The notes: generated from the letters alone by a model not told the origin. 64,000 nucleotides of DNA from Haemophilus haemolyticus (GCF_003351405.1 NZ_CP031240.1:1736001-1800000), one strand, 5' to 3'. Numbered from the stretch's first letter, positions 1 to 9,665 are shown. Made by a program: numbers and translations.

Positions 1-864
1 GTCATTCACTAATTTTAATAATTTACGTTTAGAGGTTAAAGTACCTTCTAAATTTAAACGTGAAAATTCATATTGATGCGGTAATGGACGCTCAATACTG
101 ATATTTTCCAACACCCAATCATATAAACGACGGTTATCTTGGAACTCTAATGTACATAAAGAGTGTGTAATACGCTCAATTGCATCAGAGATACAATGAG
201 TAAAATCGTACATTGGGTAAATGCACCATTTGTTACCGGTTTGGTGATGGCTAGCGAATTTAATGCGATAAATTACTGGATCACGCATGACCATAAATGG
301 CGATGCCATATCAATTTTTGCACGTAAACTTGCTTTACCCTCTGCAAACTCACCGTTCTTCATTTTTTCAAATAACGCTAAGTTTTCTTCAATAGAGCGG
401 TCACGATATGGGCTGTTTTTACCAGGCTCGGTTAAGGTACCACGATATTCACGCATTTCTTCTGGAGAAAGCTCATCCACATAAGCCAAGCCTTTTTTAA
501 TTAATTCAATCGCATAACCATAAAGCGCATCGAAGTAATCAGATGCATAACGCGGTTCACCTTCCCATTTGAAACCTAACCATTCCACGTCAGCTTTGAT
601 GGAATCTACATATTCCACGTCTTCTTTTACAGGGTTGGTATCATCAAAACGTAGGTTACATAAACCTTGATATTCTTTGGCTAAGCCGAAGTTTAAGCAA
701 ATCGATTTTGCATGGCCAATATGCAAATAACCGTTCGGCTCTGGTGGGAAACGGGTATGAACGCTTTTATGTTTACCCGAAGCTAAATCTTCATCAATAA
801 TTTGGGTAATAAAATTGTGAGTGCGAGTATTTTCTGCACTTTCTAGAATTTCTGTATTGCTCAT
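1..864 (-). CDS. glnS: Glutaminyl-tRNA synthetase, N-terminal part (gene runs off the left edge)
   Basis: Charges tRNA-Gln with glutamine in the cytoplasm (class I aminoacyl-tRNA synthetase). The start ATG is at 864 and the frame is open to base 1, giving about 288 residues of a family that is usually about 550 long. Around residues 34-45 it reads [13 protein letters not shown], which contains the class I HIGH signature. FDDTNP follows, as in GlnRS and GluRS. A long insertion-free catalytic core with [10 protein letters not shown] and [18 protein letters not shown] is typical of GlnRS. The KMSKS loop and anticodon-binding beta-barrels lie outside the window. It is divergent from the efflux gene at 1168. 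Identity is confident; only the 3' end is missing. Confidence 0.95.
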   Translation of the reverse strand, partial: MSNTEILESAENTRTHNFITQIIDEDLASGKHKSVHTRFPPEPNGYLHIGHAKSICLNFGLAKEYQGLCNLRFDDTNPVKEDVEYVDSIKADVEWLGFKWEGEPRYASDYFDALYGYAIELIKKGLAYVDELSPEEMREYRGTLTEPGKNSPYRDRSIEENLALFEKMKNGEFAEGKASLRAKIDMASPFMVMRDPVIYRIKFASHHQTGNKWCIYPMYDFTHCISDAIERITHSLCTLEFQDNRRLYDWVLENISIERPLPHQYEFSRLNLEGTLTSKRKLLKLVND

Positions 865-1046
865 AACTTTCTCATAAATAGAAAAAATAATTTTGCCATT
901 CTATACGAAAAGCAAGGCTTTGTGAATTTGATCACCAAACTAACCGGACTTTCTATTTAATAACTTATGACTTTTTCAGCATTTTTGTTTAACAGTAAGA
1001 TTTTTCGTGCAAAAAATAGAATAAATCATTACAATGCCGCCTTTCA

Positions 1047-1077
1047 TGAACAATCGTTCAGTGGTTTGTTTTATAAT
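1047..1077 (+). promoter_or_regulatory. Promoter with perfect inverted repeat upstream of the TolC-like gene
   Basis: A perfect palindrome TGAAC-AATC-GTTCA lies at 1047-1060, just upstream of a consensus -10 TATAAT at 1072-1077. The left arm overlaps the expected -35 position. TetR/AcrR-type repressors of efflux genes often bind such palindromes over promoters. The sequence shows the palindrome and the -10; the repressor is an inference. The rest of the 303-base gap 865-1167 holds an uptake-sequence pair near 1110-1136 and no gene. Confidence 0.4.
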
Positions 1078-1167
1078 TGGGTTCGCAAGGGAATAATTTT
1101 GTAAAACACAAAAGTGCGGTTAAAATCATCCGCACTTTCCACTCATTTTCGTAAGAAGGAAAACTCA

Positions 1168-2535
1168 ATGTTTAAAATGAAAAATATCACGCTTGCTTTG
1201 TTGATGTCTGGTACATTAGTGGGATGTGCCAATATTGGCGATTCTTATCAAGCTAGCCTTGAAGATTACAAGCAATATGAAGAAATTACCAAGCAATATA
1301 ATGTAAAAGAAAATTGGTGGTCATTGTATAACGATGCGCAATTAAATCGCGTCGTAGAACAAGCGTTAATAAACAACAAAGATTTAGCTAAAGCAGCTGT
1401 GGCAGTAAACCGTGCGCTTTACAGTGCAAATTTAGTAGGCGCAAATTTAGTGCCTGCATTTAATGGTTCAACTTCATCTGCGGCACAACGCCGAGTTGAC
1501 ACAAGTGCAAACTCTGCCATTTCACACAAAGGTTCTTTAAATGTGAGCTATACATTAGATCTTTGGCAACGTTTAGCTAATGCCGCTGATGCAGCGGAAT
1601 GGTCGCACAAAGCAACCGCAGAAGACATGGAATCTGCTCGTTTATCATTAATCAATTCTGTAGTAACAACTTATTATCAAATTGCTTATTTAAATGATGC
1701 AATTAGCACAACCAACGAAACGATCAAATATTACACTAACATTGGTAATATTATGCAAACGCGTTTAGCACAAGGTATGGCTGATGCGGTCAGCGTAGAT
1801 CAAGCGCAACAAGCAGTATTAACGGCGCGTAATAATAAATTAAATTTTGAAACCCAACGCAAAACGGCAGAACAAACGTTACGCAATCTGCTGAACCTAA
1901 AACCAAACGATACGTTAAATATCACTTTCCCACATATTATGAATGTGAAAACAGCAGGGGTGAATTTGAATGTACCAGTCTCTGTGATTGCAAATCGTCC
2001 TGATGTAAAAGCAGCACAATTCCGTTTAAGTAGTGCATTTAAAAATGCCAAAGCAACTCAAAAAAGTTGGTTCCCAGAGATTAATTTAGGTGGAAGTCTA
2101 TCTTCAACAGCAAGTACTGTTGGCACGGCGTTACACAATCCTGTGGCTGCTGGCACAGTCGGAATTAGCTTGCCATTCTTAAATTGGAACACCGTAAAAT
2201 GGAACGTTAAAATTTCTGAAGCTGACTATGAAACCGCACGTTTAAATTATGAACAACGTATTACCACCGCTCTCAATAATGTGGATACCAACTACTTTGC
2301 CTTTACCCAAGCGCAAAGCACATTAAGTAATTTACAGCAAACCCACAGTTACAATCAGCGTATCACGCAATATTATCGAAATCGCTATAATGCGGGTGTG
2401 TCCGAATTGCGCGAATGGTTAGTTGCAGCCAATACTGAAAAATCATCACAACTTGCGATTTTGAACGCGAAATATCAAGTGCTGCAAAGTGAAAATGTGG
2501 TATATAGCTCAATGGCGGGATATTACTCTCGTTAA
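1168..2535 (+). CDS. TolC/NodT-family outer-membrane efflux lipoprotein
   Basis: Outer-membrane channel of a tripartite (RND or MFS) efflux pump, 455 residues, the usual length for the OprM/NodT group. I chose ATG 1168 because AAGAAGGA precedes it. The signal peptide MKNITLALLMSGTLVGC ends in a lipobox (LVGC), so the mature protein should start with an acylated cysteine. The open frame continues 18 codons upstream, but that stretch contains an uptake sequence and no ribosome site. Two OEP repeats are visible: a first half with LNVSYTLDLWQRL and a second with VGISLPFLNW, each followed by long helical coiled-coil segments. NRPDVKAAQFRL is a typical inter-repeat motif. No inner-membrane pump gene is next to it, so it probably serves a pump encoded elsewhere, such as AcrAB. 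Confidence 0.9.
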   Translation: MFKMKNITLALLMSGTLVGCANIGDSYQASLEDYKQYEEITKQYNVKENWWSLYNDAQLNRVVEQALINNKDLAKAAVAVNRALYSANLVGANLVPAFNGSTSSAAQRRVDTSANSAISHKGSLNVSYTLDLWQRLANAADAAEWSHKATAEDMESARLSLINSVVTTYYQIAYLNDAISTTNETIKYYTNIGNIMQTRLAQGMADAVSVDQAQQAVLTARNNKLNFETQRKTAEQTLRNLLNLKPNDTLNITFPHIMNVKTAGVNLNVPVSVIANRPDVKAAQFRLSSAFKNAKATQKSWFPEINLGGSLSSTASTVGTALHNPVAAGTVGISLPFLNWNTVKWNVKISEADYETARLNYEQRITTALNNVDTNYFAFTQAQSTLSNLQQTHSYNQRITQYYRNRYNAGVSELREWLVAANTEKSSQLAILNAKYQVLQSENVVYSSMAGYYSR

Positions 2536-2549
2536 TAAAACTAAACATA

Positions 2550-2572
2550 GGGCGTTTTTAAACGCCCTTTTT
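2550..2572 (+). terminator. Rho-independent terminator after the TolC-like gene
   Basis: GGGCGTTT..AAACGCCC hairpin followed by a T run, starting 15 bases after the stop codon. Confidence 0.85.
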
Positions 2573-2625
2573 AATATTACACTCCTCACTTAGGATATAA
2601 ACCTTACCAATAAATATTCCTAAAA

Positions 2626-3255
2626 ATGAAAAAACAACTGACTTTTTATTTTATTCGTCATGGCCGCACTGTTTGGAACGAACAAGGATTAATGCAAGGC
2701 AGTGGAGATTCTCCATTAACAGAAGAAGGCATTCAAAGTGCGGTAAAAACAGGGCAAGCTTTACAAAATGTCAATTTTATTGCGGCCTATTCGAGCTGTT
2801 TACAACGAACCATTGACACAGCCAATTATATTATTGGCGATCGAGACATTCCCTTATTCCAACATCGTGGATTAAATGAACATTATTTTGGTAGTTGGGA
2901 AGGAACAAATGTGGAACTGATCCGACCTTTGCCAGAATTCCAACAAATGATTAATGATCCTACGAACTATAAAGCTGAATCGAATGGTGGAGAAACTTAT
3001 GAACAACTAGCCAAACGAGCCATCGCAGCTTTACAAGATATTATTAAAGTTCATCAAGAAGGGAATATTTTAGTGGTATCGCATGGCCATACCTTGCGTC
3101 TATTGATTGCTTTACTCAATGGCGCAACTTGGCAAAATCACCGAGATAAAGACAAATCAGTATCTTTATTAAATACTGCTATTAGCATCATGTATTATGA
3201 CAGTGAAAAAGGCTTTAGCCTTGAAAAACTAAATGACACAACGCATTTACAATAG
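2626..3255 (+). CDS. Histidine phosphatase family protein (phosphoglycerate mutase-like)
   Basis: A 209-residue cytoplasmic phosphatase of the branch-1 histidine phosphatase superfamily. The catalytic RHG is in FYFIRHGRTVWN (residues 8-19), with His12 as the expected phospho-acceptor. The second catalytic histidine is in VVSHGHTLRLL (about residue 152), and the acidic residue lies in LNEHYFGSWEG. Members include GpmB, CobC/PhoE-like phosphatases and SixA-like enzymes, and substrate cannot be read from these motifs. It stands alone between the efflux gene's terminator and the convergent pepT. Family call is confident; substrate unknown. Confidence 0.85.
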   Translation: MKKQLTFYFIRHGRTVWNEQGLMQGSGDSPLTEEGIQSAVKTGQALQNVNFIAAYSSCLQRTIDTANYIIGDRDIPLFQHRGLNEHYFGSWEGTNVELIRPLPEFQQMINDPTNYKAESNGGETYEQLAKRAIAALQDIIKVHQEGNILVVSHGHTLRLLIALLNGATWQNHRDKDKSVSLLNTAISIMYYDSEKGFSLEKLNDTTHLQ

Positions 3256-3257
3256 AT

Positions 3258-3284
3258 AAAAAAAGCCCCTAAATCATTAGGGGC
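3258..3284 (-). terminator. Terminator downstream of pepT (minus strand)
   Basis: GCCCCTAA..TTAGGGGC hairpin at 3265-3284. On the minus strand it is followed by a run of T. On the plus strand there is no T run, so it serves leftward transcription from pepT, about 140 bases beyond its stop. Confidence 0.7.
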
Positions 3285-3389
3285 ATCAAAAAGGAATTTA
3301 TGAATAAAATCTCTAAAGTTTAGCTTTATCAAAGGAATCTCGATAAAACAGGGCCATTATATTGACTAATCTAAAGAATAGCAAGAGAA

Positions 3390-3441
3390 ATCTTTACATT
3401 TCTTTACAAATCTTTACGTTTCTTTACAGATCTTTAAATTT
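3390..3441. repeat. 20-bp tandem repeat across the pepT stop codon
   Basis: About 2.6 copies of a 20-base unit of the form ATCTTTAC(A/G)TTTCTTTACA. The last partial copy encodes the final residues (KFKDL) and stop of PepT. The other copies lie immediately 3' of the gene. Units differ at one or two positions, so this is a small imperfect array. Confidence 0.7.
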
Positions 3442-4662
3442 CAGCATTTCGATAATTACTTGAACAGTCTTTTCCATGCCTTGTAAAGAAACCAACTCAT
3501 GTTTACTATGGAAATTATAGCCGCCCGTAAAAATATTTGGGCATGCTAAACCTTTAGAGGCTAAAAATGCGCCATCTGTACCGCCTCGAATCGGCTTATG
3601 ACTTGGTTTAACCCCTACCGCTTTCATTGCACGATCAGCAAGTTCAATTGATTGAGGAACATTTTTTACCACATCATACATATTTTGGTAGCTATCTTGA
3701 ATGTCTAACTCAATAGGCTTTTTCAAACCTTTCTTAGAATTAAATTTTTCCACCTGACTTTTAATGAAGGCTTTTCTTTGTGCGAAATTCTGCTCATCAA
3801 AATCACGAATCAAATAAGTGAGCTCTACTTGCCCAATATCACCAGAAAAATCTTCTAAATGATAAAAGCCCGCTTTCCCATCCGTTTTTTCTGGGACTTC
3901 ATCAACAGGAAAAACTTGCTGAAATTCACAAGCTAAAGTCAGTGCATTCACCATTTTTCCTTTTGCGTAACCAGGATGAATACTCCGCCCGAAAAACCGC
4001 ACTTTTGCCGTTGCCGCATTAAAGTTTTCGTATTCTAATTCCCCGACTTCTCCCCCATCAATGGTATATGCCCAATCACAGGAAAACTTTTCCATTGGGA
4101 AATAATGGATTCCCAAACCAATTTCTTCATCAGGCGTAAAAGCAACGCGAATATTACAATGAGGAATATTCTCTTTTTGAAGAATGGAAAGTGCGGTCAT
4201 AATTTCTGCAATTCCCGCTTTATTATCAGCCCCAAGTAAAGTGGTTCCATCGGCAACAATCAGAGTCTGCCCGACCAATTTTTGCATAAAAGAATAATAA
4301 ACAGGACTAATAAACTCCTCTCCAATACCTAATGCAATATCTCCGCCACGATATTGCTCTATCACTTCAGGGCGCACATTTTTACCACTACATTGTGGAG
4401 ATGTATCAAGATGTGCAATTAAACCAATGGTTTTCGTTAAGTTAGGATCATTAGCGGGTAAAAATGCTGTCACAACCGCGTATTTACTTACTTCAACATT
4501 CTCTAAACCAAGTTGAATGAGCTCTTTTTGCAACTGCATGGCTAACTTCATTTGCCCGACTGAGCTGGGGGAATGCTTAGCGTTAGGTTTTGATTGAGTG
4601 TCAAAAGACACATAATGTAAAAATCGTTCTAAAAGTTCTGTTTTATCTGTTTGAGAAATCAT
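3424..4662 (-). CDS. pepT: Peptidase T (tripeptide aminopeptidase)
   Basis: Zinc metallopeptidase of the M20 family that removes the N-terminal residue of tripeptides in the cytoplasm; 412 residues, the normal PepT length. Metal and catalytic motifs are in order: LIAHLDTSPQ (His/Asp, about residues 81-90), LLGADNKAGIAEI (Asp, about 143), FTPDEEIGLG (Glu pair, about 177) and FHSKHE near the C-terminus (about 384). The dimerisation domain lies between. It is transcribed away from potA and ends in a small 20-bp tandem repeat. No close alternative: PepT and PepV differ in the regions that match here. Confidence 0.96.
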   Translation of the reverse strand: MISQTDKTELLERFLHYVSFDTQSKPNAKHSPSSVGQMKLAMQLQKELIQLGLENVEVSKYAVVTAFLPANDPNLTKTIGLIAHLDTSPQCSGKNVRPEVIEQYRGGDIALGIGEEFISPVYYSFMQKLVGQTLIVADGTTLLGADNKAGIAEIMTALSILQKENIPHCNIRVAFTPDEEIGLGIHYFPMEKFSCDWAYTIDGGEVGELEYENFNAATAKVRFFGRSIHPGYAKGKMVNALTLACEFQQVFPVDEVPEKTDGKAGFYHLEDFSGDIGQVELTYLIRDFDEQNFAQRKAFIKSQVEKFNSKKGLKKPIELDIQDSYQNMYDVVKNVPQSIELADRAMKAVGVKPSHKPIRGGTDGAFLASKGLACPNIFTGGYNFHSKHELVSLQGMEKTVQVIIEMLKFKDL

Positions 4663-4885
4663 ATTCTCGCTCCTTTTAAAAATATCTTTTTAGTTTAACG
4701 AGAAAAATAGAAAACATCTTGATATATAACAATATTTATAAAATTAACGAAGTAAAATTCATCTAAAGTGCGGTTAAATTTCTTGTTATTTTTATGAACG
4801 ACAGTTTTTTTACTTTCTAAGGCATTAAGTCCTTTTAATTATTAATAATTCACTATATCATAGGCGTCTATTTTTATATGTCGCC

Positions 4886-4909
4886 CCTGCAGTCTTGCAG
4901 GTTTTATTT
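4886..4909 (+). promoter_or_regulatory. Terminator-like hairpin in the potA leader
   Basis: CCTGCA-GTCT-TGCAGG is followed by TTTTATTT, about 50 bases before the potA GTG start. It could be an attenuator or the end of an upstream transcript. A similar hairpin with a T run lies just before potD (7766-7788), so the two polyamine-uptake units share a leader layout. Regulation by polyamines is inference only. Confidence 0.4.
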
Positions 4910-4957
4910 CTACTCAGTACCAAATCATTGGTGAAATTAGGGAGAAAACCAAAGCTA

Positions 4958-6076
4958 GTGGAAAATCAGCTTCAAAACAAGCCTATTATTGAGCTTCGTT
5001 CAATCAAAAAATCCTATGGTTCTAACACCATTATTAACGATTTCAATCTTACAATTAATAACGGTGAATTTGTCACTATTCTTGGCCCTTCAGGCTGTGG
5101 TAAAACCACAGTTTTACGCTTACTTGCAGGCTTAGAAGAATTGGATTCAGGTAGCATTATTTTAGATGGTGAAGATATCACCAATGTGCCTGCGGAAAAA
5201 CGTCATATTAATACGGTATTCCAAAGCTATGCGCTATTTCCACATATGACAATTTTTGAGAACGTGGCTTTTGGTTTGCGTATGCAAAAAGTACCAAACG
5301 ATGAAATTAAACCGCGTGTTTTAGAAGCCTTGCGTATGGTACAGCTAGAAGAAATGGCAGATCGTAAGCCAACTCAACTTTCTGGTGGACAACAACAACG
5401 TATTGCCATCGCTCGCGCTGTAGTAAATAAACCAAAAGTGTTGTTACTTGATGAATCTTTATCTGCATTAGATTACAAATTGCGTAAACAAATGCAAAAT
5501 GAACTCAAAATGTTACAACGTCAGCTTGGTATTACCTTTATTTTCGTTACCCACGATCAAGAAGAAGCGATTACAATGTCTGATCGTATTGTGTTGTTGC
5601 GTAAAGGTAAAATCGCACAAGATGGTTCTCCACGTGAAATCTATGAAGACCCAGCTAACTTATTCGTTGCTCGTTTCATTGGCGAAATTAACGTATTTGA
5701 AGCAACGGTGATTGAACGTAAGTCAGAACAAGTTGTACTCGCGAATGTTGAAGGTCGAGTTTGTGATATTTACACAGACATGCCTGTTGAGAAAGATCAA
5801 AAACTTCAAGTACTCCTTCGCCCTGAAGATATTGTGATTGAAGAATTAGATGAAAATGAACATTCTAAAGCAATTATTGGCCACATTGTTGACCGCACTT
5901 ACAAAGGAATGACATTAGAATCAACGGTAGAATTTGATCATAATGGCATGCGTGTACTTGTAAGTGAATTCTTTAACGAAGACGATCCACATATGGATCA
6001 TAGCGTAGGTCAACGCGTAGGCATCACATGGCATGAAGGCTGGGAGGTTGTTCTCAACGATGAAGATAATCAATAA
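4958..6076 (+). CDS. potA: Spermidine/putrescine ABC transporter, ATP-binding subunit
   Basis: ATPase that drives polyamine import at the inner membrane; 372 residues from a GTG start at 4958. The open frame extends 21 codons further upstream, but that part covers the leader hairpin and does not resemble PotA. AGGGAG lies about 13 bases before the GTG. ABC motifs are in order: Walker [10 protein letters not shown] (about residues 46-54), signature LSGGQQQR (about 146), Walker [14 protein letters not shown] and the switch His in VTHDQEEA. The C-terminal 120 residues form the TOBE-type regulatory domain. The stop lies inside the start region of potB (17-bp overlap), showing translational coupling. 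Confidence 0.96.
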   Translation: MENQLQNKPIIELRSIKKSYGSNTIINDFNLTINNGEFVTILGPSGCGKTTVLRLLAGLEELDSGSIILDGEDITNVPAEKRHINTVFQSYALFPHMTIFENVAFGLRMQKVPNDEIKPRVLEALRMVQLEEMADRKPTQLSGGQQQRIAIARAVVNKPKVLLLDESLSALDYKLRKQMQNELKMLQRQLGITFIFVTHDQEEAITMSDRIVLLRKGKIAQDGSPREIYEDPANLFVARFIGEINVFEATVIERKSEQVVLANVEGRVCDIYTDMPVEKDQKLQVLLRPEDIVIEELDENEHSKAIIGHIVDRTYKGMTLESTVEFDHNGMRVLVSEFFNEDDPHMDHSVGQRVGITWHEGWEVVLNDEDNQ

Positions 6077-6920
6077 TAAATTCCAGAAAATTACTGTTGC
6101 GATTATCTTCAGTTGGCTCATCTTCTTTGTGTTGATTCCAAACTTATTGGTATTCGCCGTAAGTTTTCTGACTAGAGACGGTAGCGACTTTTACGCTTTC
6201 CCAATCACCATTGAAAACTACACAAACTTGTTTAATCCGCTTTATGCACAAGTTGTGTGGAATTCATTGTATATGTCTGGCATAGCTACCATTATTTGCT
6301 TATTAGTTGGCTATCCATTTGCTTTCATGATGAGCAAAATTAATCCTAAATATCGACCGCTCTTATTGTTCCTTGTGGTTTTACCATTCTGGACAAACTC
6401 GTTGATCCGTATTTATGGAATGAAAGTGTTTCTCGGTGTGAAAGGTGTACTTAACACTATGTTGATGGATATGGGAATTTTGAGTGAACCCATTCGCATT
6501 TTGAATACAGAAATTGCGGTAATCATTGGCTTAGTTTATTTACTATTGCCATTTATGATTTTGCCACTCTACTCTGCGATTGAGAAATTAGACGGTCGCT
6601 TATTAGAGGCTGCAAGAGATTTAGGCGCAAATGCATTCCAACGTTTCTTCCGTGTCATTTTACCATTAACCATGCCAGGCATTATCGCGGGGTGTTTATT
6701 AGTATTATTACCGGCAATGGGTATGTTCTACGTTGCAGACTTACTGGGCGGAGCAAAAGTATTGCTAGTTGGTAACGTAATTAAGAGCGAATTCTTAATT
6801 TCTCGTAACTGGCCATTTGGTTCTGCAATCAGTATTGGTTTAACTGTTCTAATGGCATTGTTGATTTTCGTGTACTACCGCGCGAACAAACTATTGAATA
6901 AGAAAGTGGAGTTAGAATAA
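6060..6920 (+). CDS. potB: Spermidine/putrescine ABC transporter, permease B
   Basis: Inner-membrane permease of the PotABCD polyamine importer; 286 residues with about six hydrophobic segments. The EAA loop ([22 protein letters not shown], about residues 178-199) contacts PotA. I chose ATG 6060 (MKIINNKF) rather than 6033 because the family starts there. The start is inside the end of potA and the stop overlaps the potC start by one base. Expression is therefore tightly coupled within potABC. Confidence 0.95.
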   Translation: MKIINNKFQKITVAIIFSWLIFFVLIPNLLVFAVSFLTRDGSDFYAFPITIENYTNLFNPLYAQVVWNSLYMSGIATIICLLVGYPFAFMMSKINPKYRPLLLFLVVLPFWTNSLIRIYGMKVFLGVKGVLNTMLMDMGILSEPIRILNTEIAVIIGLVYLLLPFMILPLYSAIEKLDGRLLEAARDLGANAFQRFFRVILPLTMPGIIAGCLLVLLPAMGMFYVADLLGGAKVLLVGNVIKSEFLISRNWPFGSAISIGLTVLMALLIFVYYRANKLLNKKVELE

Positions 6921-7690
6921 TGAGTCGTTTACTACGTAATGCATTTATGTTTGTGGTATACGCTTATTTGTATATCCCAATCATTATTTTGGTCACCAAT
7001 TCCTTTAACGAAGATCGTTATGGTTTAAGTTGGAAAGGCTTTAGCTGGAACTGGTACGAGCGTTTATTTAATAACGACACCTTAATACAAGCAGCAATTC
7101 ATTCGGTAACTATTGCATTTTTTGCGGCTACCCTAGCTACTATTGTAGGTGGATTAACTGCAATCGCACTTTATCGCTATCGATTCCGCGGTAAACAAGC
7201 GGTAAGCGGTATGTTATTTATCGTCATGATGTCTCCAGATATTGTAATGGCAGTATCTTTACTTGCATTATTTATGGTTGTGGGTATTTCATTAGGTTTC
7301 TGGTCTTTATTACTGGCTCATGTGACCTTCTGTTTACCTTATGTGACCGTAACTATCTTCTCTCGATTAAATGGCTTTGATTCTAGAATGTTAGAAGCAG
7401 CGAAAGACTTAGGCGCAAGCGAAGTGACTATTTTACGTAAAATTATCCTTCCTTTAGCATTACCTGCAGTTGTATCTGGTTGGTTATTAAGTTTCACTAT
7501 TTCATTAGATGATGTTGTGGTTTCATCATTTGTCAGTGGTGTAAGTTATGAAATCTTACCATTGAGAATATTCTCTCTAGTGAAAACCGGTGTAACACCT
7601 GAAGTTAATGCTCTAGCAACGATTATGATTGTGCTTTCACTGGCTCTTGTCGTTTTAAGCCAGCTAATTACACGAAAAAATAACCATTAG
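6920..7690 (+). CDS. potC: Spermidine/putrescine ABC transporter, permease C
   Basis: Second permease subunit, 256 residues and about six TM segments, pairing with PotB to form the polyamine channel. The EAA motif LEAAKDLGASE is followed by RKIILPLALPAVVSG (about residues 157-180). SLDDVVVSSFVSG (about residue 194) matches the conserved PotC segment. Its ATG shares a base with the potB TAA. A hairpin terminator follows 42 bases after its stop and separates potABC from potD. Confidence 0.95.
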   Translation: MSRLLRNAFMFVVYAYLYIPIIILVTNSFNEDRYGLSWKGFSWNWYERLFNNDTLIQAAIHSVTIAFFAATLATIVGGLTAIALYRYRFRGKQAVSGMLFIVMMSPDIVMAVSLLALFMVVGISLGFWSLLLAHVTFCLPYVTVTIFSRLNGFDSRMLEAAKDLGASEVTILRKIILPLALPAVVSGWLLSFTISLDDVVVSSFVSGVSYEILPLRIFSLVKTGVTPEVNALATIMIVLSLALVVLSQLITRKNNH

Positions 7691-7732
7691 TAAACAAAAG
7701 GTTTCACAAACCTTTGAATTTAAAATAGAATA

Positions 7733-7762
7733 CGCCTTGACGCACAATCAAGGCGTTTTTTT
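7733..7762 (+). terminator. Terminator between potC and potD
   Basis: CGCCTTGA..TCAAGGCG is followed by seven T. It should reduce readthrough from potABC into potD. Confidence 0.8.
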
Positions 7763-7765
7763 ATG

Positions 7766-7788
7766 CCTGTCGTTCGGGGCAGGTGGTT
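7766..7788 (+). promoter_or_regulatory. Second hairpin in the potD leader
   Basis: CCTGTC-GTTCGG-GGCAGG is a six-pair stem with one G-U pair, followed by TGG and six T. It directly follows the first terminator and precedes the potD ribosome site. Compare the hairpin before potA at 4886. It may be a tandem terminator or an attenuator. Confidence 0.4.
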
Positions 7789-7819
7789 TTTTACGACTCT
7801 TTACGGAGAACAAACAAAA

Positions 7820-8902
7820 ATGAAAAAATTCGCAGGTTTAATTACTGCAGGCTTAGTAGCTGCAACTTTAACTGCTTGTAATGATAAAGACAGCAAAGCT
7901 GAAGCTGCAAAATCTCCGGCTACTGCCAATGACACCGTGTACCTCTACACATGGACTGAATATGTACCAGATGGTCTTTTAGATGAGTTTACTAAAGAAA
8001 CTGGCATCAAAGTTATCGTTTCAAGCCTAGAATCAAACGAAACAATGTATGCAAAACTCAAAACTCAAGGCGCAGCTGGTGGCTATGATGTAATTGCACC
8101 GTCTAATTACTTTGTTTCTAAGATGGCTAGAGAAGGCATGTTAATGGAACTCGATCACAGCAAATTACCTGTTATTAAAGAATTAGACCCTGATTGGCTC
8201 AATAAACCTTATGATAAAGGTAACAAATACTCTCTTCCGCAACTACTAGGTGCACCAGGTATTGCATTCAACACCAACACTTATAAAGGCGCTCAATTCA
8301 CTTCTTGGGCTGACTTGTGGAAACCAGAATTTGCAAACAAAGTTCAGTTATTAGACGATGCGCGCGAAGTATTCAACATCGCTTTATTGAAAATTGGTCA
8401 AGATCCAAATACTCAAGATCCAGCCATTATCAAACAAGCCTATGAAGAATTATTGAAACTACGTCCAAACGTACTTTCTTTCAATTCCGATAATCCTGCG
8501 AACTCTTTCATCTCAGGTGAAGTTGAAGTAGGTCAATTATGGAATGGTTCTGTACGTATTGCTAAAAAAGAAAAAGCACCTTTAGACATGGTATTCCCGA
8601 AAGAAGGTCCTGTACTTTGGGTTGATACTTTAGCAATTCCTAAAACTGCTAAGAACCCAGATGGCGCACATAAACTTATTAACTATATGTTAGGTGCTAA
8701 AGCTGCAGAAAAATTAACCTTAGCAATTGGCTATCCAACAGCTAACTTAGAAGCGAAAAAAGCATTACCAAAAGAAATCACTGAAGATCCAGCGATTTAT
8801 CCACCAGCTGATGTATTAAAAAATAGCCACTGGCAAGATGACGTTGGCGATGCAATTCAATTCTATGAACAATATTATCAAGAATTAAAAGCAGCTAAAT
8901 AA
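7820..8902 (+). CDS. potD: Spermidine/putrescine ABC transporter, substrate-binding lipoprotein
   Basis: Polyamine-binding protein that delivers substrate to PotBC; 360 residues from ATG 7820 (TACGGAG upstream). Nineteen upstream in-frame codons lie over the leader hairpin and are discarded. The signal peptide ends in the lipobox LTAC (Cys20), so it is probably membrane-anchored rather than free in the periplasm. YLYTWTEYVPDGLLDEF (about residues 41-57) and the later ISGEVEVGQLWNGS are typical PotD/PotF segments that line the polyamine cleft. Separated from potC by terminators, so it can be made at a different level from potABC. Confidence 0.93.
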   Translation: MKKFAGLITAGLVAATLTACNDKDSKAEAAKSPATANDTVYLYTWTEYVPDGLLDEFTKETGIKVIVSSLESNETMYAKLKTQGAAGGYDVIAPSNYFVSKMAREGMLMELDHSKLPVIKELDPDWLNKPYDKGNKYSLPQLLGAPGIAFNTNTYKGAQFTSWADLWKPEFANKVQLLDDAREVFNIALLKIGQDPNTQDPAIIKQAYEELLKLRPNVLSFNSDNPANSFISGEVEVGQLWNGSVRIAKKEKAPLDMVFPKEGPVLWVDTLAIPKTAKNPDGAHKLINYMLGAKAAEKLTLAIGYPTANLEAKKALPKEITEDPAIYPPADVLKNSHWQDDVGDAIQFYEQYYQELKAAK

Positions 8903-8906
8903 TCAA

Positions 8907-8944
8907 CAATCCAAAAGTGCGGATAAATTTCACCGCACTTTTCT
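8907..8944 (+). terminator. Uptake-sequence inverted pair after potD
   Basis: AAAAGTGCGG..CCGCACTTTT hairpin with a short T-rich tail. One arm is a one-base variant of the Haemophilus uptake sequence. This is a typical USS pair acting as a terminator. Confidence 0.6.
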
Positions 8945-8961
8945 ATTCGATATAAATATAA

Positions 8962-8997
8962 AAATAGCCGCACCAATATTAAAGTGCGGCTATTTTA
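8962..8997 (-). terminator. Bidirectional terminator between potD and folE
   Basis: AAATAGCCGCAC..GTGCGGCTATTT hairpin with T runs on both strands. It ends the leftward folE transcript and can back up potD termination. Confidence 0.75.
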
Positions 8998-9008
8998 TTA
9001 AGTATTTT

Positions 9009-9665
9009 TTACTTCTGAACTGTAGCTAAAAATTCTTTGCGAGTATCTCTATCTTCTAAGAATACACCACCGTAAGCAGATGTGACAGTATAACTATTTG
9101 TATCTCTAATACCACGTGCTTTTACACAGAAATGGGTCGCTTTCACATATACCGCGACATCATCTGTCTCAAGAATTGTCTGAAATGCTATCAAAAGTTG
9201 CTCTGTTAAGCGCTCTTGAACCTGTGGACGTTGAGCAAAAAATGAAACGATTCGATTAATTTTAGAAAGGCCAATCACCCAGTCTTTTGGATAGTACGCC
9301 ACACAAACTTTACCATCAATCATAACAAAATGATGTTCACAAGTGCTTGTTAGCGTAATGTCGTTCACTTGCACCATTTCGCTGACTTTCATCTGATTTT
9401 TGATTTTCGTCATTTTAGGAAAATTCGCATAATCCATTCCACTAAAAATTTCATCAATAAACATTTTAGCTAAACGATTTGGCGTTTCTTCCAAACTATC
9501 ATCTCGCAAATCTAATCCAATCAGCTTCATCACTTCATGCATATGTTTTGCAATGCTTTCTCGACGTTCATCTTTAGCCTGTGTGGGATCAATCATAGGT
9601 GTTTCAATACCTTTTTCAATCAAGGCATTTCTTATATTCAGTGCATCCAGTGAAATTTTGCTCAT
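9009..9665 (-). CDS. folE: GTP cyclohydrolase I
   Basis: Converts GTP to 7,8-dihydroneopterin triphosphate, the first step of folate synthesis; 218 residues, a standard homodecameric type I enzyme. Zinc-binding residues are visible as CEHHF (about residues 109-113) and in HFCVKARG (Cys about 180). [12 protein letters not shown] is the conserved substrate-site segment. It is divergent from moeA; both start from GTP-derived pterin chemistry (folate and molybdopterin) but no shared control is evident. Confidence 0.96.
   Translation of the reverse strand: MSKISLDALNIRNALIEKGIETPMIDPTQAKDERRESIAKHMHEVMKLIGLDLRDDSLEETPNRLAKMFIDEIFSGMDYANFPKMTKIKNQMKVSEMVQVNDITLTSTCEHHFVMIDGKVCVAYYPKDWVIGLSKINRIVSFFAQRPQVQERLTEQLLIAFQTILETDDVAVYVKATHFCVKARGIRDTNSYTVTSAYGGVFLEDRDTRKEFLATVQK

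Noticed and set aside
4895..4957. Longer PotA start at ATG 4895
   Set aside because: The extra 21 residues are encoded by the leader hairpin and its T run; the GTG at 4958 gives the normal protein length.
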